A stretch of 64,000 nucleotides of DNA from Litorimonas sp039975855 (GTDB lineage: Bacteria > Pseudomonadota > Alphaproteobacteria > Caulobacterales > Maricaulaceae). The notes under the pieces are model-generated. The model did not search any database. It saw only the letters and a list, made by a program, of their open reading frames with translations, and had not been told where the DNA came from. How positions within the stretch are numbered: position 1 is the stretch's first letter; each line of letters starts with the position of its first letter. Positions 24,654 to 33,399 of this stretch are shown here, piece by piece. Position numbers and translations under genes: made by a program. Location: contig JBDWGH010000004.1 of NCBI GenBank assembly GCA_039975855.1, forward strand, positions 496,001 through 560,000. Direction: 5' to 3'.

Positions 24654-25280
24654 ATGGATTTCACACCCTATATCTCTTGGGAGAATTTGCTTCCATTTCT
24701 TCTCGTCTGTCTAGTTATAGAAGTTACGCCAGGTCCTAACATGGCTTTTCTCTCAATTGTGAGCGCAACAAAAGGAAGATCTTTTGGGTATTCCACTGTT
24801 TTAGGTGTGACCTTAGGTCTCGCCTTCATCGGATTTGTTTCCGCCGCAGGCTTAGCAACCGTATTGTCAAATACTCCAATCTTGTATCATGGACTACGTT
24901 TCGCAGGTGCCGGATACCTGCTCTGGTTAGCTTGGATAGAGTGGCAAAACGAAGACCCCAACATCTCACAGAATTTAAATCATGTAGGGCTAAAGAGAGC
25001 CTATTTCCGACATGGTTTCTTGGTAAATGTCTTAAACCCAAAAGCCGTCGTGTTTTATGCAACAATTTTACCAGGGTTTATAGATCCAAACGGATTTGTT
25101 CTTCAACAAGCTCTCGTTTTAACTACCATTTCTATAGCGATTGCTACTTTTGCCCATCTTTTGATCGTTAGTTTAGCTGGTGCGCTAAAGCCATTTCTCG
25201 AAAACCCAACTTATAGACGAATAGTAAGGCGTGGCTTTAGTATAACATTGGCACTAATTGCTATCTGGGTATGCTTATAG
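24654..25280 (+). CDS. LysE/RhtB family exporter
   Basis: 208 residues with about six hydrophobic helices. VIEVTPGPNMAFLSIVSATKGRSFGYSTVLGV is the signature N-terminal region of LysE/RhtB amino-acid or metabolite exporters. HGFLVNVLNPKAVVFYATILPGFI is the second conserved block. Substrate unknown. It follows the second usp gene by 33 bp on the same strand, so it may be co-expressed. Last cargo gene before the mobilisation module. Confidence 0.85.
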   Translation: MDFTPYISWENLLPFLLVCLVIEVTPGPNMAFLSIVSATKGRSFGYSTVLGVTLGLAFIGFVSAAGLATVLSNTPILYHGLRFAGAGYLLWLAWIEWQNEDPNISQNLNHVGLKRAYFRHGFLVNVLNPKAVVFYATILPGFIDPNGFVLQQALVLTTISIAIATFAHLLIVSLAGALKPFLENPTYRRIVRRGFSITLALIAIWVCL

Positions 25281-25427
25281 CTAAAGTCGAACTCATTAGG
25301 AACTATGTTGATTTTGAGGTCTATTTCTTGGACCTGTCGCGGCCATTGGAGTAATTTGAACACAATGTGTCGACTTACCTCAAGGTTTTATATTCCGGCA
25401 AAACCACTGCACTCGCTTAAACTTGAT

Positions 25428-27701
25428 TCACCGCCCAATCCCTCTTGTCCGCCCAGCATCCCAATCAATGCCGCTGCCGCTAAGCACACGGCCTTTGATG
25501 CGTTTGCCCCACTTCTGGGCGTGATGGCTTTCCCACGGCACAAGATAGAAAGCGCGCTGCGTCTCGATCATCGTGTGGGGGCCGTGTGGGAGTTCAAATT
25601 TCTGCGCGACCGTGCCTTCAATCAATCGCCCTGCCTGCGTAGCAACGTGAGCCTTACCTGTCAGGCTTTCCAACTTTTCAGTCGCGGCATTAAACCCTTC
25701 CGTTTCTAACGCTTTCAGATAGCCGCGCTTGTAGATAATAGAGGTCTTCTGTTCGTCTTGGCGCAGCTCAGCATAACCGCGCTCAATCAACCAAGTACGC
25801 CGCTGTTGGAAAGCGATGTCTATCTCTTTCGCAAATACGCTCATCTTTGAGCTGACATCCTTCATCCCGCCCCTCCCCCAGCTTACTTGCGCACGATCAA
25901 GCCACGTCGCGCCGGGACTCTCAAGCTGTGCGTTCAAGTCTAGACGCGAGAGTAGCTTCACGCCTGACGCACGGCCTTGTTTTAAGTCGAGAGCAATTGC
26001 CTTCACTTCAAAGTCTTCCGGCACTTGCCACGCCAAAGCTTTGCCATCTTGATCACTATGCTCGACCGCTGTGACAATGCCTGCTTTGGTCAAATTAGCT
26101 AACCGTAACTCGTGAGACCGCAAATGCGCAGCAAGTTGCCGTTTACTTGGGTCTCTCCACCCATTGCCTGCACTCATATGGATATCGAATATTCCAACAT
26201 AGCCGTTATTGGGCTTGCCTTGATAGTCTGTGCCTTGCGCGATATCGCGAATAGAGCGGTCAACTTTGCGAAGGCTGGGCGGCGAGACTTCGATAATGGA
26301 GCCGACCTTGGCGGCTTCGCCTGCTCGTGTGTCCATGCCTGTCTCAACTGTGCTGACGTAACCGTCACTGCCGTCGATAATGAACCTGACCTTACCGCCG
26401 CCTTTTTGGCTCGCATCCATACCTTCATCATTACCGTGGGACTTGGCTATCACGCGACCAATGACGCGCTTGTTGGTGAGACTGCCGTCATAGCCTTTGA
26501 GTCCGTCATTTAGACGGATAGGCCGCGCTATGTTTGCGCGCGCCATTGCGCCGTGGATTTCTTTCGTAAGCTGCTCGCGCTGCTCAATCTGTCCAAGGGT
26601 TTTGAAGGCGTCCTTGTCGACCCGCCAAGAGTTCGATTCAACCTGCGTTGCCAAGCCAACCGATTTGAGATGTCTCATGCGTCCAATCAGCAGGTGACGA
26701 TTCAAAGGAGAGTCTTTGCTAAACGTACTGGCCGCTGAACCTGCGCGCAGATCAATAACGTTTGTTATTGGGTTCACTCCACGTGCAATCTCATGGTCGA
26801 GGGTGGTGACCTTCATCGCGGTCATCTTGCGCTTCATTTCCTGCTGGATGGCTAGCTCGGACTTCCAACCTAGCTCGCGGGTGAGCTCTTCCTCTAACCG
26901 TCCGCGAATACCGCGCGAGATATACTCCCCTGCAATGTTCAAGCCTTTGCCGTCATGGGTCACGCCGCGCGCGATGATATGTGTATGCGGATGGGCCGTG
27001 TCGAAGTGGTCAACGGCCACCCAATCGAGCCGCGTTCCCAAGTCCTCTTCCATTTGCGCCATGAGCGCCCGCGTTGTGTCTTTGAGGTTCGGCGTTCCGT
27101 CGCCATTCACGCGAGCCAGCTCTGCCCCGTCTTCTGGCGAGATCATTATCCGAAACTGGTGAGGGTCGCCGCGTCCGTCAAAGCTCTCTTGTGAGCGGGC
27201 CACAAAATCCCGCCCGTCAATCTCAACGCCTTCGTCTGGGCCGTATAGCTGGCCGCGCGTCGGGGTTAGCTCTCCATTACTTTTTGTTGGGCCTTCCAGC
27301 CCCTCGGCTCGCTCCACACCTGCGCCTTCACGCTGGAGGTAGGCCAAGTGTCCACGGGAGACAGATGACTTAGCATTGCGCAGCTTCACCACACGCACTT
27401 TCACAATGGCTCGTCGGGCGCGGTAGCGGTCACCCGTCGCCTTGTGAACGCGCCAGCCTTGCTTCGGGCCAATACCGCGCTCTAACGCGGCACGGCCTCT
27501 ACCTCGTGCGTTGAAGCGCCCTGTGCGCGGTTTGGCAGGTTTCGTCAGTGTCCGTCGTCCAGATACAGCCTTGCCTCTCACAAGCGCAATGCGAGCCTCT
27601 TGGTAAAACCCTTTGTAGTTCGCCGGGATATACACCTCGGTAGACTGGCTGTGGGATTTGCGAGGCTGAGCTTTTAAGCGGAAATCATCTTCATCTGACA
27701 T
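25428..27701 (-). CDS. relaxase/mobilisation nuclease, VirD2-like with DUF3363 region
   Basis: 757 residues. The relaxase domain (about 180-300) carries the metal-binding HxHxH at H237-P-H-T-H241 within VDHFDTAHPHTHIIARG. The preceding strand HQFRIMISPEDG and the basic N-terminus are typical of DUF3363-containing relaxases of alphaproteobacterial elements. It would nick oriT and lead single-stranded transfer, so island B is probably mobilisable in trans; no type IV secretion genes are visible. A fragment of a related relaxase survives at 11642-11722. Confidence 0.88.
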   Translation of the reverse strand: MSDEDDFRLKAQPRKSHSQSTEVYIPANYKGFYQEARIALVRGKAVSGRRTLTKPAKPRTGRFNARGRGRAALERGIGPKQGWRVHKATGDRYRARRAIVKVRVVKLRNAKSSVSRGHLAYLQREGAGVERAEGLEGPTKSNGELTPTRGQLYGPDEGVEIDGRDFVARSQESFDGRGDPHQFRIMISPEDGAELARVNGDGTPNLKDTTRALMAQMEEDLGTRLDWVAVDHFDTAHPHTHIIARGVTHDGKGLNIAGEYISRGIRGRLEEELTRELGWKSELAIQQEMKRKMTAMKVTTLDHEIARGVNPITNVIDLRAGSAASTFSKDSPLNRHLLIGRMRHLKSVGLATQVESNSWRVDKDAFKTLGQIEQREQLTKEIHGAMARANIARPIRLNDGLKGYDGSLTNKRVIGRVIAKSHGNDEGMDASQKGGGKVRFIIDGSDGYVSTVETGMDTRAGEAAKVGSIIEVSPPSLRKVDRSIRDIAQGTDYQGKPNNGYVGIFDIHMSAGNGWRDPSKRQLAAHLRSHELRLANLTKAGIVTAVEHSDQDGKALAWQVPEDFEVKAIALDLKQGRASGVKLLSRLDLNAQLESPGATWLDRAQVSWGRGGMKDVSSKMSVFAKEIDIAFQQRRTWLIERGYAELRQDEQKTSIIYKRGYLKALETEGFNAATEKLESLTGKAHVATQAGRLIEGTVAQKFELPHGPHTMIETQRAFYLVPWESHHAQKWGKRIKGRVLSGSGIDWDAGRTRGIGR

Positions 27702-28287
27702 GCCTCACAATCGGGCAAAACTGGCACGTTTGTCTCGAAGGAAGCCGCTCAATAACTAAAGGTGAAAAGAGGATTCTAAAGGTTCTAGAGATAGAGGCAC
27801 TTTGTACACACCGCACATGAGTTCGTCAAAAACTGTGCCCACCGTTCGCGTAGCAAAAACAGAGCTTTAGCGTCGAAGTGCGCCCAAAAGGGCGGTTCGC
27901 TTTATCTTGCTAAAGCTCTTTTTTCTCCTAACCTCTCCTCAAGCGCCAATCTTATCTAATTAATTACGCTCTCTCAAAACAGAGCCGTCCGACGCGCCTG
28001 CTGGAGCCGCCCACACGAGCGGAGGCAGGGGCGTTGGACTCGCCGCAAAGCGGCGAAAGACGAACTCTAAGATATATTTTGAAGCTTGGTAGAAGGGCCA
28101 TCGATCCCATCGGAAACCGATAAAATGAATAGCGTCCTCGCCAGACAGGCAGGCCATTCGTTTGTAGCTTACGCTACGAATGCCCTAAGCTGAGCGACTG
28201 AAAAAGTGACTTAGTAAGTCTCATGAGCCTCTCATTTCTTTCAATTCCTCAAGCGAAAACCAGGGTGGTTTTTGCTATATTTCCGAT
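27702..28287. other. gene-poor region upstream of the relaxase, candidate oriT region
   Basis: 586 bp between the divergent relaxase and small ORF. It contains a large inverted repeat (27861-27919) and a smaller imperfect hairpin near 28155-28183 (ATTCGT...TAGC/GCTA...CGAAT). A 65-codon minus-strand frame at 27960-28157 is open but has no recognised family. Relaxase-proximal, hairpin-bearing, gene-free DNA is where an origin of transfer usually lies; no nic site was identified. Confidence 0.4.
27861..27926 (+). terminator. compound inverted repeat with T-run (terminator, ncRNA or oriT hairpin)
   Basis: AGAGCTTTAGC (27861-27871) pairs perfectly with GCTAAAGCTCT (27909-27919). Between them sits a second hairpin, CGCCC-AAAA-GGGCG (27881-27894). 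TTTTTT-rich sequence follows immediately, as in an intrinsic terminator on the plus strand. No annotated plus-strand gene ends here, so a short transcript or a transfer-origin structure is possible. Confidence 0.45.
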
Positions 28288-28533
28288 ATGAATACAGGCA
28301 TCAGCACATCAAAAAACAAGACCATAGAATACCACTCCAACGAAGTTTCGTTAGAAGAATTAGAGCAAGGTATGGTCAACGCAGCGCGTTTGGTTCGGCG
28401 TTATGGAGCAATATATTGGCCGATAGTTGAGCGCCTTCAGAGTGAAATAGACGTGATGGAAAAGCGCGAAGCCTTAATCGCAAAGCTATTGGATGGCGAC
28501 GCTACGCGGTCAAATCAGGTAAACTTCGGATAG
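28288..28533 (+). CDS. small hypothetical protein of the island module
   Basis: 81 residues, hydrophilic and mostly helical, with a recognisable core ARLVRRYGAIYWPIVERLQSEIDVMEKREALIAKLL. I believe similar small proteins accompany integrative elements, but cannot name the family. Its last 32 bases overlap the 3' end of the convergent integrase gene. Confidence 0.55.
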   Translation: MNTGISTSKNKTIEYHSNEVSLEELEQGMVNAARLVRRYGAIYWPIVERLQSEIDVMEKREALIAKLLDGDATRSNQVNFG

Positions 28534-29887
28534 TCTCTACGCTAACGGGATGCACGATTTTCAAAAGCTCTCCGCGCCTATACTCCATCGAACCCCCATC
28601 GCCATATTGCGGACGATTGTTCTTGTGACCCATGAGGGTGCAGCGCAATCCATAGTCCAAGCCAGCCTCTAACATCCGTTTCTCAAACGCATGGCGGAAG
28701 CTGTAAATGCGGTGTGCGTCTGTTGGCAAAAGCCCTCTCGCGCGAAACGCTTTCATCAAACTATTGGATAACAAAGCACTCTTGTCTCTGTAATGCGGAA
28801 AGCCATTTGGTGCGCGTTTCATCGCCTCTAAGGATATACCAACAAGCGGAATGTCTCTGCTCGATGCGTTCGACTTAAGCTCTCTATCTACCGCTTCGCG
28901 GATGCGTATGTGCGGGGTATCACTATCCAAGACGATGTTCTGTGGCTGTAAGTTGGCTAGCTCGCTAGGACGACAACCCGTCTCGATAAGGGCATATGTA
29001 AGCAGGATGGCTTCTGGATTGAGGCCGTCAAACACGTTCGGCTTTAGCAGTTTTTCTTGTACCCATGCGCTTGAAAAAGCTGGCGTGGGGATGTTCGCTT
29101 TGTCCTTGAAACGCAGATTTCGGAATGGATTTTCGCGGTTCTCTTCGCCCTGATATGTCCAATACTCGCGGTAGAGTTTGCGTAAGTTTCCAAGTTCACG
29201 GTTCGCGCTGTTTGGACGATAAGTCTTAAGCTTGCCGCCGTTGGTATCTTTCGGGTGAATGCGGTCACCCCACCACTCATAGAATTTTCGGGCATGATCG
29301 CGCGTGATATTGTCCATCGTTAGATTGCCGCAAAGCTTGATAAAGTGCTCAATCGAACGGCTCTTGGTCGCTTTCCACTTCGTCTTTTGGTCAGGAGATT
29401 TATTGGCAAGCTCACTCACGGCTAGCTTGTCGCAATAGAACGTGAAAGCCTCCCGGATGCTATCTGACACGGGCGGCACAGCTCCCATGACAGCCTCAAC
29501 TTCTGCGGCCTCTGGCTCGTGCTTCACGGCATGGCTTAAACGCTTGAGCAAGTCGGCAACGTCAATCGTCGCCGTCAATTCCGGTAGTGGCGTATAGATA
29601 AAGCCTCGCGCTTTGGCACGTGTTCTGGCTGCTTCGTATCGCTGGCGGCTCACATCAACCGTGCCGCGTTGCTCATTCTGAAAAGCTAAGTGCGCCCAAT
29701 ATTGATCGTCGGCCTCAACCATGGCGTCACGTCTTGCGCGCGCGACTTGCAATGATGATGTATCAAGTGCCGTGCGGATAGTACCGCGCCCATCCAGCGC
29801 CTGAAAGCGTGCGGGGATGCGCCTGATATAATGCCAACGTCCACCTCGGCGTTGCAAATGTTGGTCTAGGCTCTTCATCTCGGCCAT
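28502..29887 (-). CDS. tyrosine-type site-specific integrase (DUF6538 N-terminus)
   Basis: 461 residues. The N-terminus (RRGGRWHYIRRIPARFQALDGRGTIRTALDTSS) is the DUF6538-type domain, followed by a SAM-like core-binding domain (about 150-250) and the catalytic domain. Catalytic residues visible are R in ETGCRPSELANL, R/H in YSFRHAFEKRM, H in LMGHKN, and a Tyr in QYGDG or EYRRGEL. The gene starts about 120 bp from tRNA-Arg and reads away from it, the usual layout for tRNA-targeting islands. It should recombine the tRNA 3' end with the att copies at 12151 and 4494. Confidence 0.9.
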   Translation of the reverse strand: MAEMKSLDQHLQRRGGRWHYIRRIPARFQALDGRGTIRTALDTSSLQVARARRDAMVEADDQYWAHLAFQNEQRGTVDVSRQRYEAARTRAKARGFIYTPLPELTATIDVADLLKRLSHAVKHEPEAAEVEAVMGAVPPVSDSIREAFTFYCDKLAVSELANKSPDQKTKWKATKSRSIEHFIKLCGNLTMDNITRDHARKFYEWWGDRIHPKDTNGGKLKTYRPNSANRELGNLRKLYREYWTYQGEENRENPFRNLRFKDKANIPTPAFSSAWVQEKLLKPNVFDGLNPEAILLTYALIETGCRPSELANLQPQNIVLDSDTPHIRIREAVDRELKSNASSRDIPLVGISLEAMKRAPNGFPHYRDKSALLSNSLMKAFRARGLLPTDAHRIYSFRHAFEKRMLEAGLDYGLRCTLMGHKNNRPQYGDGGSMEYRRGELLKIVHPVSVETIRSLPDLTA

Positions 29888-29903
29888 GTTGTACCACGCT
29901 GTT

Positions 29904-29924
29904 GTTACACAATCTGTTGCACAA
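29904..29924 (+). repeat. two 9-bp direct repeats beside the integrase, putative arm sites
   Basis: GTTACACAA (29904) and GTTGCACAA (29916), 12 bp apart, match the repeats at 4573 and 12229. They lie just upstream of the integrase start, inside the right end of island B, so integrase binding here could also regulate its own promoter. Confidence 0.55.
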
Positions 29925-30009
29925 ATTCCGAGTTATTGAAGGCAGCCAAAGGTTGGTGCAGGAAAACGCAGGTATTCCAATAACTTAGATGTGCGTGGTA
30001 GGAGTATAA

Positions 30010-30023
30010 TGGCGCACCGGGGA
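30010..30023 (+). repeat. att site within the tRNA-Arg 3' end
   Basis: TGGCGCACCGGGGA, covering CCA, discriminator and acceptor/T-stem bases. Identical to 4494-4507 and one base different from 12151-12164, all in the same orientation, as expected for direct-repeat island boundaries. Confidence 0.7.
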
Positions 30024-30086
30024 GGATTCGAACCCCCGACCCCTTGATTCGTAGTCAAGTACTCTATCCAGCTGAGCTACCGGTGC
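30010..30086 (-). tRNA. tRNA-Arg (anticodon ACG), island attachment site
   Basis: The minus strand folds as a complete 77-nt cloverleaf: acceptor GCACCGG/CCGGTGC, D-arm GCTCAGCTGGATAGAG, anticodon stem CTTGA/TCAAG with loop CTACGAA (anticodon ACG), T-arm GGGGGTTCGAATCCTCC, and an encoded CCA. The last 14 bases form the att core repeated at 4494 and 12151. The intact gene therefore lies at the right end of island B. Confidence 0.95.
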
Positions 30087-30177
30087 GTAGAGTGCGGACA
30101 AGTCCGCGGAAGGTCGCAATCTCTTGCGAGCGCGCCTTAAAGCGGAAAACCCATCTGTTCGCAAGCGCTTTTTACGG

Positions 30178-30657
30178 TCAATCTAGGGCTTTCGCATAAT
30201 AACGAACGGCTTTGTCTTTTCCCGCGCAGGACTGCTCACCCAGACTATGAAAACCATCTCTCAGATGAAACGCATGTGAGCCCGGATTATCGGGCACCGT
30301 GTTTACCTCACAGGCTAGCCAAGAATACCCTCGTAAACGGGCATACTCGGCGACATCAGCATATAGGGCTTGCCCCAAGCCTCGCCCCTGTGCCGTGCCG
30401 TCAATAATAATTCGGTCAATATAGAAGAAATTCTGAAGGCGCGGCCTCAGCCATTCTAAATTCCAATGGTCTGGATAATCGACATCGTGCGCATATCCAA
30501 TCAACACCCCGGTTGCGTCATCCGCCTGCCGCGCATAATCCGCATGTGATAATAATTGCGATAGCTCGTCGTGGTCTAGTGGGGAGAGCCAATACACAAA
30601 CTCTGCATTCAATTTGAGTATTCTTTTGTGATGCTCTGGCCTAATATCTTTAATCAT
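30178..30657 (-). CDS. GNAT-family N-acetyltransferase
   Basis: 159 residues. The acetyl-CoA binding motif A is IIIDGTAQGRGLGQALYADVAEYARLRGY (Q/R-x-x-G-x-G/A type), followed by the C-terminal EVNTVPDNPGSHAFHLRDGFHSLGEQ, where the Asn and 'F...GF' positions fit GNAT folds. Substrate unknown. Its ATG overlaps the stop of the upstream P1 peptidase gene by 4 bases, so the two are translated together. Confidence 0.8.
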   Translation of the reverse strand: MIKDIRPEHHKRILKLNAEFVYWLSPLDHDELSQLLSHADYARQADDATGVLIGYAHDVDYPDHWNLEWLRPRLQNFFYIDRIIIDGTAQGRGLGQALYADVAEYARLRGYSWLACEVNTVPDNPGSHAFHLRDGFHSLGEQSCAGKDKAVRYYAKALD

Positions 30658-31595
30658 TGCGCTTTTAAAACCCCCCGGGTGAGCGCGCGCGCCACAGCCC
30701 GTGCAGCGGCCGCACCAAGTTCGGCGAGATCAACGGGACGGGGACTCGGTTTATCTCCGACGCTGAGCGTAAATAACGTGTCTCCATCCAATGGTGTATG
30801 TGATGGCTGAACTGCCATTGCGATACCATCCTGCGCCATAATGGCGAGGCGCTTGAGCTGTTTCTGGGACAGTTTGGCATCCGTCAAAACGGCTCCAATC
30901 ACGGTGGATTGGCCCGCAGATTTAAGAAAAGCAAGTTTTGTGTCCTTGGGTTGAGACCAAGCATAATCTGCTGGTGGGGACTTACCTCCAAATTCGCCGC
31001 CGCGCTCGTATATCCAAGCCTGCGGACAATCGGTTTCGGGAAGAAAAGGTGAGCCAACGGGATTGGCCGCGATGACAGCCTGAACACTAAGGCCGTCTAT
31101 GACTTCCGTCGCAATGCCTAGCCCTCCAGCATAGAGGCCCGCTGTCGCGCCGCGCCCTGCACCAACCGCGCCTTCTGTGGCTTGATTAGCCGCTGATTCA
31201 CACGCCGCCAGCCCAAGGTCTCTGAAGGGTGGTTGCATTGCCCAATCCTTATCCCCGCCATTCGCATTGTCGAAAAGGATGGCCGACGGGACGATTGGGC
31301 TAACCGGAATAGGTGCAGGGCCGGGTGCATAACCCATGCGTTGTGCGCCTAACCAGGACGTAACTGCATCTGCAGCGGCAAGCCCGTAAACAGAACCACC
31401 CGACAAAACGATAGCGTGAACTTGGTCTATTAGTCCGCCGTACTGTAGCGCTGACGTTTCTCGGGTTCCCGGTCCGCCGCCCCTGACGTCAACTGAAGTC
31501 GTAGCGGGTTGGTCAGGCAATATAACGGTGACGCCGGTTTTTACCTGCGCATCATGGGCTTGGCCAATGCGGTATCCGGGTAGAAGATCTATCAT
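30654..31595 (-). CDS. P1 (DmpA-like) family peptidase
   Basis: 313 residues starting at MIDLLPGYRIGQAHD. The frame is open for 59 more codons upstream, but those would overlap the divergent acyl-CoA ligase gene and lie outside the domain. LSGGSVYGLAAADAVTSWLG and GAGRGATAGLYAGGLG match the L-aminopeptidase/D-esterase family, whose precursors self-cleave before a Ser or Thr; the AANPVGSP segment is the likely cleavage region (inferred). Cytosolic; substrate not predictable. Confidence 0.82.
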   Translation of the reverse strand: MIDLLPGYRIGQAHDAQVKTGVTVILPDQPATTSVDVRGGGPGTRETSALQYGGLIDQVHAIVLSGGSVYGLAAADAVTSWLGAQRMGYAPGPAPIPVSPIVPSAILFDNANGGDKDWAMQPPFRDLGLAACESAANQATEGAVGAGRGATAGLYAGGLGIATEVIDGLSVQAVIAANPVGSPFLPETDCPQAWIYERGGEFGGKSPPADYAWSQPKDTKLAFLKSAGQSTVIGAVLTDAKLSQKQLKRLAIMAQDGIAMAVQPSHTPLDGDTLFTLSVGDKPSPRPVDLAELGAAAARAVARALTRGVLKAQ

Positions 31596-31728
31596 AGCGA
31601 AGGTGTATGCCCTGATCTGTAAAGGGGAAAGTCTTTTTCGGTTTACAATTCGAAAATGCTTCACTCCCTTGCGACCTCGTTTCAGATGAGGAAAGAAGAC
31701 CTCTAGTTTCATACGGAGAGTATTCAAT

Positions 31729-33399
31729 ATGTTACAGACACCCTGGCTGACGACGTATGAGAAGCTTGGCATTCAGGTCGACCAACCTGCAGATTTAACA
31801 CTCGCCGATTATGTGCATCAACATGCCCGAGATCGGCCAGATACCTCCGCTTTACATTACTTCACCCGATCCTGGACTTACGCGCAAGTAGATGCGGAAA
31901 CCAACCGGATTACGAATGCCTTGCGTAGATTGGGCGTCGGGCGAGGAGATGTCGTCGGCTTTCACATGCCTAATATCCCGCAATATTATTTAGGTTTAAT
32001 CGCTGTATCAAAACTAGGTGCGATTGGGTCAGGCGTGTCACCGCTTCTTGCGCCGCCGGAGCTTGCTCATCAAATTTCGGACGCGAAAATCAAAGTCTTG
32101 ATGAGCTTCGAGGCTCTTGGCCCCGCGGTCGACGCCATGTCTGCACCTGATTGTTTAGATAGCGTGATTATCTGCGGCGGACGTGACACTTTAGACGCAC
32201 CCGATGTTGTTTTTCCCACAATAGGGGATGTGAAAACGATGAGTTTTAGTGAGGCAATGTACGGAGCCTCGCCTGAATTTGAAACTATAAAAGTGGAACC
32301 TACAGATACTTTCATGATTCAATATACTGGCGGGACGACTGGCAAACCAAAAGGCGCCATGCTTTCACATCGCACTTTGCTCCATAATCCGGTACAGACC
32401 TTGGCCCTCGCGCCCAAAGTTCGCAAAGGAGATGAAACCTTTGTCACGGCTTTCCCACTGTTTCATATTGCAGGGCTCTGTTTCGGCTTAATGGCTGTGA
32501 TGACCGGAGGGTCATATGAATGCCTGCCTGATCCACGTGATACAGACCGCATTTGTGACGTTCTGAAAGCTCGCCCTGTCACTCGCTTCGCCGCCGTACC
32601 TGCGCTTTATGATATGCTCGTGGCAAATCCTAAATTCGCAGAAAGCGATTTTTCCCGCATTTTGATGGCCTGCTCGGGTGCCGCGCCGATGACAAAATCT
32701 ACGCATGAAGCCGTCACCAATTTAATTGGCAAACCCGTCATGTCCGATATTTTTGGGATGACGGAGACGGGACCTTGCCACACATCTAATCCAGTCACCG
32801 CACCCAAAATGGGGTCTGTTGGACTACCTTGTGCGGGTGCGAAAATTCGCATCCGAGATGTGGAAACAGGCAATCAAGATATGCCGTTAGGAGAAATCGG
32901 TGAAATATGTTCTGCGGGACCGCAGCTCATGAAAGGCTACCTTGGCCTGCCAGATGAAAGCGCGCGCGCCTTACGCGAAATTGACGGCGAGCGTTGGATG
33001 TTTACTGGCGATGTCGGATATATGGATGAGGATGGCTACGTATTCCTATGTGATCGTGCCAAGGACATGTTGGTGGTTGGCGGCTTCAAAGTCTTCTCTG
33101 TCGAGGTCGAAGACAAGCTGGCAGCATTACCCATGGTGGCCGGATCAGCCGTTATTGGTACGCCAGACACTCGGCGACCTGGCAATGATATCGTCAACCT
33201 CTATGTCGCGCTCTCACCTGATTACCGAGGTCGTGATGAGGATGAATTGCGAACGGAGTTAACGGCTTGGATTCGTGAGAATATGGCGGCCTATAAGGTA
33301 CCGAAGAGAGTCATATTTATTGACGCCATTCCCCTCACTCCTGTTGGGAAAATTGATAAGAAGAAACTCCGGGCCGAAGCCATGCAATCACGCCCCTAA
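31729..33399 (+). CDS. long-chain acyl-CoA ligase-like AMP-forming enzyme
   Basis: 556 residues of the acyl-adenylate-forming superfamily. Motif YTGGTTGKPKGAMLSH near residues 198-213 binds ATP phosphates. FGMTETGP lies in the A5 region, and the hinge DRAKDMLVVGGFKVFSVEVED and terminal PVGKIDKKKLR lysine are present. It activates a carboxylic acid to an acyl-CoA, most likely a fatty acid. Near the enoyl-CoA hydratase gene, so fatty-acid or aromatic acid degradation is plausible. It converges on the symporter gene with a 4-base overlap. Confidence 0.88.
   Translation: MLQTPWLTTYEKLGIQVDQPADLTLADYVHQHARDRPDTSALHYFTRSWTYAQVDAETNRITNALRRLGVGRGDVVGFHMPNIPQYYLGLIAVSKLGAIGSGVSPLLAPPELAHQISDAKIKVLMSFEALGPAVDAMSAPDCLDSVIICGGRDTLDAPDVVFPTIGDVKTMSFSEAMYGASPEFETIKVEPTDTFMIQYTGGTTGKPKGAMLSHRTLLHNPVQTLALAPKVRKGDETFVTAFPLFHIAGLCFGLMAVMTGGSYECLPDPRDTDRICDVLKARPVTRFAAVPALYDMLVANPKFAESDFSRILMACSGAAPMTKSTHEAVTNLIGKPVMSDIFGMTETGPCHTSNPVTAPKMGSVGLPCAGAKIRIRDVETGNQDMPLGEIGEICSAGPQLMKGYLGLPDESARALREIDGERWMFTGDVGYMDEDGYVFLCDRAKDMLVVGGFKVFSVEVEDKLAALPMVAGSAVIGTPDTRRPGNDIVNLYVALSPDYRGRDEDELRTELTAWIRENMAAYKVPKRVIFIDAIPLTPVGKIDKKKLRAEAMQSRP

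Noticed and set aside
27960..28157. 65-codon minus frame upstream of the relaxase
   Set aside because: Could be real, but no ribosome binding site or recognised family; noted only within the gap entry.
28502..29887. Possible phage origin of the island
   Set aside because: Apart from the integrase, no phage structural, lysis or replication genes were seen; a relaxase points to a mobilisable island.
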